In this document: positions 14,631 through 17,781 of the stretch, piece by piece
Position numbering within the stretch: the first letter of the stretch is position 1
How the letters are laid out: every line of letters starts with the position of its first letter
Source of the DNA: F1-60-MAGs104 sp964355975
GTDB lineage: Bacteria > Planctomycetota > Phycisphaerae > Phycisphaerales > SM1A02
Direction of reading: 5' to 3'
Length of the DNA stretch: 17,781 bases
Assembly (NCBI GenBank): GCA_964355975.1
Contig: CAYHFW010000040.1
Span: 1-17,781 of the forward strand
Made by a program: the position numbers and the translations under genes
Notes under the pieces: model-generated
Seen by the model: the letters and a program-made list of their open reading frames with translations, nothing else
Told to the model about the DNA's origin: nothing
Database searches by the model: none

Positions 14631-16058
14631 TTAGAAGCTGACCTGAAGCTGTGAGATGATGTTGAACTGGTCATCGGCCGCGGTGTTGTTGTCAGCACGG
14701 TAACCCGCGCCGCTGAAATCTGCACCGCTTCCAACGTCAGAGAGGGAGATCCCGAACTGGGTCGTCCACTTGATGTTGGTTGCTGCGTACACATTCACAC
14801 CGAAGGTGAGAACATTGTTCACGTCGGTAGCACTTAATGCACCGCCACCAACGCCGTTTGCGCCGTTGGCAACGTTCATCCACTCCCAGCGACCGAAGCC
14901 TTCGAGAGCGTCGGTGAAGCGGTAGCCACCCTGAACAACCATGCCGTAGCTGTTGACCTTATCGCCAGTCACGCCGGCAGCCTGTTGTGTGTAATTCGAC
15001 CCGACAAAGGCTGCACTGACGTTCATGCCGCCCGACTTGAAGGTCGCGTCAACAGTCCAGTCAATTGCGCCAGTTGTTGAGAACCCAGCGATGGGGTCTC
15101 CGTAGACGATGCTTGGAACAGCAATGTTTGTTCCGTTGGTTCCACGATTGTTGTAGTACTGAATTGCAGCACCGATGAGCAAGCCAGACTCATCGCTCTT
15201 GGCGGATGACTCTGTCTCGAACTGTGCCCAGCTTCCGCTCGCCTTGAATTCAGCGCGGGCAGATCCTGAGAAGCTTGAGTTGCCTGCAGTCCATGTGCTG
15301 TTCTGTCCACGTGGGCCGTTGTTGTACGAGGCAGTCACACGGAACTGATCAGCTGAATAGCTCAGTGCGAGACCCTGCACGTAACCACCCGAGAAGTAGT
15401 AGTCAACCATTGAACGCTCAGCAGTGAGCTGGGCGCCATCGTTGCGCAACGACTCTGCCATGAATGGGCTCTTGAACTGACCGACCTTGAGGCCGAATCC
15501 GTTGCCGAAGTCCTTCGCAGCCCAAGCATCCTGGAGCACAACTGCGCCCGGAGCTGGGGTGTATGGATCGATCGCCGAACCAACGTTCGTGCGGATCATG
15601 TATGTCCATGTTGGGTCGACGACGTTTCCGGAGAAAGTCATCGCTGTGCGACGATTCTCGAAGCCCCACTCGTTCACATTCGTGATAGCTGGCGCAGCCT
15701 GGTTCGATTCTGGCTGGTTGTTCCATGTGAAGCGAACTTGCTCGAGGACGTTCATCTGAAGCTTGAAGTTGCCATCAGCGCTTGCGATGAAGAATCCGTT
15801 GTTGTAGCCCGATGTCGCGCCTGAGCCTTGGAGGCTGGTGCGGGTCTCGGAGTCCGCGAGGACGTCCTTGACGAGTGACTTGATCTCAGCGGCGCGCTCT
15901 TCGGTGAGCCACTTGTCGCCGTTTTGCGACTTGAGAGTTGCGAGTTCCGCCTTGATTTGAGCCATTTCGCTCATGGCGTCGTTGTTGCTCTGGGCAGATG
16001 CCGCGCCGGTGAGGGCGAGACCGCTGGCGAGGATGCCAACATACTTAGTAAGTGTCAT
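14631..16058 (-). CDS. Outer-membrane porin with N-terminal helical segment (paralogue 2)
   Basis: A 475-residue porin. A clean Sec signal peptide MTLTKYVGILASGLALTGAASA ends with ASA before Q23. A short coiled coil (about 27-45) and LTEERAAEIKSLVKDVLADS (51-70) follow, then GATSGYNNGFFIASADGNFKL and a beta-rich barrel with ALVVLQDAW-like VVLQDAWAAKDFG and VGQFKSPFMAESL, ending QLQVSF. ATG at 16058 is chosen over the in-frame ATG at 16193 because the signal peptide starts there and AGGAG lies 11 bases upstream; the intervening 45 codons look like leader RNA. The gene has its own good promoter, a leader of about 150 bases with stem-loops, and a strong terminator, so it is probably a monocistronic, highly expressed porin. 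Substrate unknown. Confidence 0.9.
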   Translation of the reverse strand: MTLTKYVGILASGLALTGAASAQSNNDAMSEMAQIKAELATLKSQNGDKWLTEERAAEIKSLVKDVLADSETRTSLQGSGATSGYNNGFFIASADGNFKLQMNVLEQVRFTWNNQPESNQAAPAITNVNEWGFENRRTAMTFSGNVVDPTWTYMIRTNVGSAIDPYTPAPGAVVLQDAWAAKDFGNGFGLKVGQFKSPFMAESLRNDGAQLTAERSMVDYYFSGGYVQGLALSYSADQFRVTASYNNGPRGQNSTWTAGNSSFSGSARAEFKASGSWAQFETESSAKSDESGLLIGAAIQYYNNRGTNGTNIAVPSIVYGDPIAGFSTTGAIDWTVDATFKSGGMNVSAAFVGSNYTQQAAGVTGDKVNSYGMVVQGGYRFTDALEGFGRWEWMNVANGANGVGGGALSATDVNNVLTFGVNVYAATNIKWTTQFGISLSDVGSGADFSGAGYRADNNTAADDQFNIISQLQVSF

Positions 16059-16083
16059 GTGTAACTGTGCTCCTGTTTTGAAA

Positions 16084-16176
16084 TTCACCGTTCTTGATAC
16101 GAGACGCGATTGGTGAACCCTTTTGTGACATCTGAAGTCGGACCCCCCCGCCACGTTGACGAGGGACGATTCAGAT
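16084..16176 (-). promoter_or_regulatory. Structured 5' leader of porin 2
   Basis: Two inverted repeats lie in the predicted leader. The promoter-proximal one pairs ATCTGAA (16170-16176) with TTCAGAT (16130-16136) and can extend through TCG/CGA and CCC/GGG past small bulges. The second pairs TTCACC (16084-16089) with GGTGAA (16112-16117) across 22 bases and ends about 10 bases before the AGGAG of the porin. I recognise no known riboswitch. The element could stabilise the mRNA or control porin translation. Confidence 0.45.
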
Positions 16177-16217
16177 TTTTCAGTATCGACCATTGCGGGG
16201 CGAAAACTGAAGGGGGA

Positions 16218-16246
16218 ACTATAAGGCGAGGGTCAAACCCTGTCTA
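16218..16246 (-). promoter_or_regulatory. Sigma70 promoter of porin 2
   Basis: On the minus strand TAGACA (16241-16246) and TATAGT (16218-16223) are separated by exactly 17 bases; each matches five of six consensus positions. The predicted start near 16211 gives a leader of about 150 bases. This is the best promoter in the window apart from that at 227-254. Confidence 0.75.
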
Positions 16247-16265
16247 GTCGCGAAGGCGGTTTCTA

Positions 16266-16338
16266 GCACGCCAATGAGGGATGGCACGCTTTTTTTGCGC
16301 CGCACGGCGTTCTTTTTGTGGTTATAGGACTAAAAAAA
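16266..16338. other. holA-porin gap with T-runs and a small hairpin
   Basis: Just after the holA stop, minus RNA has a run of seven U (16332-16338). The only stem nearby, CACCAG/CTGGTG (16350-16365, loop of four), lies 11 bases before it inside the holA end, so termination would be inefficient. On the plus strand CGCC-GCAC-GGCG (16298-16309) is followed by TTCTTTTT, terminator-like for rightward transcription, but no plus-strand gene precedes it. Seven more T at 16290-16296 precede it. Confidence 0.4.
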
Positions 16339-16340
16339 GT

Positions 16341-17357
16341 TCAGGATCGCACCAGATAACTGGTGGCAATCGCCCCAGAAAGCAGCGTTGAAAGTCCCAC
16401 AAGCATGCGCTCGGCGTCAGGTGCGCCACCCGTTTTCATTCGGTAGTCGGCTGAGATTGACTCGTGCAGCAGCCGCGCCGCCCGCTGCACGCCGAGGGTT
16501 CGAGCCGCCCGCAGGATCGGCGCCGTTGACTCACCCCAGAGGCGAAGGTCGCGCGCGATTTGACCGTCGCTGGCGCCATCCCCCACCCGCACTGCGGCTG
16601 CGTGAATCTTGCGCATGAGATCGATTGCCGCCCAGGCGACCATTACCTCTGGAGCACGAGAAACACGCAGTAACTCAGTCACTTTTGACGCGGCGCGCCC
16701 AGGATCGCCATTCAAAATTGCATCCTGAATTTCCCACGCTTGTTCTTCACGGCTCGCACCCACGAGTTCAAGGACGATCGCTCGGGTGACGTTCGAGAGT
16801 CCAGCCGAAAGCGCGCTCACGGCGAGCTTGGCGAGTTCCATGTCGAGCCGCGCGAGGTCGCTGCCGACGCGGTCGACGAGTAACGCTGCGGCGTCGGCAT
16901 CGAGAGTGATCTTGTGTTCCTTGGTTGATCTCCCGATGCACCAACGTGCCGCATCAGCCGATCCTGGCGATTCACATTTCAACACGAGCCCGCAGTTTGC
17001 AAGCAGTTTGTCGAAGTTTCCAGGGCGCCAATTCTGCGACCGCAGAAGCAAAGACGCCTCTGCCATCGGCGCTTGCGCGTACCGCTCGAGCGCTCGGCGG
17101 CGATCTTCGGATGCGAAGAAGGCATCGGCGTTGTCGACGATCACCAATTTGTGGGAGGCCATCAAGCCATACGAGCGCAGTTCGTCAAGCACGCTCGCGA
17201 GCGCGGCGGTCGCGCCGTCAAATGAGAACTCGTCGACTGCGCCATACTTCGCTTCGAGCGCGGTGCGAAATCGCCGACTCCACTCGATGCGAAGAAACGA
17301 ATCTTTGCCATGCAGTACGACGATTCGATGATGTGCATCGGGTGCGTGTTGGGCCAC
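16341..17357 (-). CDS. holA: DNA polymerase III subunit delta
   Basis: HolA is the clamp-loader subunit that opens the beta sliding clamp. The 338 residues match the family length. The N-terminal AAA+-like domain begins HRIVVLHGKDSFLRIEW (10-26) and has KLVIVDNADAF (70-80). The family signature GSDLARLDMELAKLA is at 165-179. The C-terminal collar domain includes SREEQAWEIQDAILNGD (202-218). The frame begins at GTG 17357; an in-frame TAG lies just upstream, so no longer start exists. GTG lacks a Shine-Dalgarno sequence, but TAGTAT ends six bases before it, suggesting a leaderless message. The gene diverges from clpP across 62 bp. Confidence 0.93.
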   Translation of the reverse strand: MAQHAPDAHHRIVVLHGKDSFLRIEWSRRFRTALEAKYGAVDEFSFDGATAALASVLDELRSYGLMASHKLVIVDNADAFFASEDRRRALERYAQAPMAEASLLLRSQNWRPGNFDKLLANCGLVLKCESPGSADAARWCIGRSTKEHKITLDADAAALLVDRVGSDLARLDMELAKLAVSALSAGLSNVTRAIVLELVGASREEQAWEIQDAILNGDPGRAASKVTELLRVSRAPEVMVAWAAIDLMRKIHAAAVRVGDGASDGQIARDLRLWGESTAPILRAARTLGVQRAARLLHESISADYRMKTGGAPDAERMLVGLSTLLSGAIATSYLVRS

Positions 17358-17363
17358 GCGTTC

Positions 17364-17369
17364 ATACTA
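17364..17369 (-). promoter_or_regulatory. Candidate -10 box for leaderless holA mRNA
   Basis: TAGTAT ends six bases before the holA GTG, so transcription would start at the start codon. No consensus -35 box is seen. The intergenic region also holds the imperfect palindrome CCAACTGAATTGG (17381-17393), a possible operator between holA and clpP. Confidence 0.4.
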
Positions 17370-17419
17370 AACCACCTCGTCCAACTGAATTGGAATCATC
17401 CCCTATCCTCGCCCGCCTT

Positions 17420-17781
17420 ATGCAGATTCCTTTTGATCGTTCACCTGTCGACCCACGCAATTCGACCAGTTACCAACGCACACGCGAGATGACGATTGAT
17501 GAGTTGCTTCTCGAGAACCGCGTGGTGTTTCTCGTGGGTGAGATCAATCATGCATCTGCGTCGCGCGTGATGATGCAGATGCTCTATCTCGAGAGCCAGA
17601 AGCGCGGGCAGGACATCAACTTTTACATCAACAGTCCTGGTGGAGCGGTGGATGACACGCTTGCGATCTACGACACGATGCAGTTCATCACGAGCGAGAT
17701 TGCGACGACTTGCATCGGACGCGCCTATTCGGGCGGCGCAGTCTTGCTCTGTGCTGGGCAGGCAGGCAAGCGCACGATTCT
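17420..17781 (+). CDS. clpP: ATP-dependent Clp protease proteolytic subunit (5' part)
   Basis: The frame is open from ATG 17420 to the right edge (120 codons), so the gene is cut. ClpP is a tetradecameric serine protease fed by Clp ATPases. MTIDELLLENRVVFLVGEI (24-42) precedes the first ClpP core strand. INSPGGAVDDTLAIYDTM contains the SPGG turn. The catalytic serine sits in CIGRAYSGGAVLLCAG, where most ClpP have AASMGA; the serine is kept, the following Met is Gly and the preceding Ala is Tyr. The catalytic His and Asp would lie beyond the window. No Shine-Dalgarno sequence precedes the ATG; TATCCT lies 10 bases upstream and could be a -10 box for a very short leader. A homologue with paired clpP genes is possible. 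Confidence 0.92.
   Translation, partial: MQIPFDRSPVDPRNSTSYQRTREMTIDELLLENRVVFLVGEINHASASRVMMQMLYLESQKRGQDINFYINSPGGAVDDTLAIYDTMQFITSEIATTCIGRAYSGGAVLLCAGQAGKRTI

Noticed and set aside
16059..16193. In-frame 45-residue extension of porin 2 from ATG 16193
   Set aside because: It would bury the clear signal peptide, has no ribosome-binding site, and covers the folded leader; AGGAG precedes ATG 16058.

Overview
The window is ordinary chromosomal DNA of a Gram-negative-type bacterium of moderately high GC. It is probably a planctomycete, perhaps of the Phycisphaerae. That placement is inferred from the two outer-membrane porins carrying the helical LTEERAAE...DVLADS...RTSLQ segment between signal peptide and barrel, from an RsmA N-terminus (MQTLSEIRAMLDARG..RHRFGQNFLHDHN) of the kind I associate with planctomycetes, and from a PurL with two PurS-like domains fused in front. 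I saw no tRNA, complete rRNA gene, CRISPR array, insertion sequence or phage gene.

Layout. Positions 1-411 hold no certain gene. On the minus strand there is a sigma70-type promoter, two hairpins and a boxA-like antitermination motif. This arrangement is typical of an rRNA operon leader and points off the left edge. A perfect hairpin with a T-run, which could end a plus-strand gene, lies at 62-88. From 412 to 6036 everything reads leftward: comF (phosphoribosyltransferase), acnA (aconitase), a double-length ABC-2 permease, and a possible small ORF overlapping the permease start by ATGA. From 6168 to 8971 a rightward cluster holds rny (RNase Y), a TM2-domain membrane protein and rsmA (16S rRNA dimethyltransferase), tightly spaced and probably one operon. 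It collides with the leftward purL-purQ pair, whose end overlaps rsmA by 12 bp. Further right and also leftward are two paralogous porins separated by a strong terminator, then holA (DNA polymerase III delta). clpP starts divergently at 17420 and runs off the right edge.

How the genes fit together. PurSL plus PurQ make FGAM synthase for purine synthesis. RNase Y and RsmA act on RNA turnover and ribosome maturation, and AcnA serves the TCA cycle. The two porins form an outer-membrane pair; the upstream one (14631-16058) has its own promoter, a long folded leader and a terminator, as expected for a highly expressed porin. HolA and ClpP are housekeeping genes sharing a 62-bp divergent promoter region.

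I found no clear novel defence or mobile system. The most interesting signals are regulatory: the rRNA-like leader at the left edge, an identical TAGTAT-N6-start arrangement at purL and holA suggesting leaderless mRNAs, the folded leader of the second porin, and the shared periplasmic module of the porin pair.
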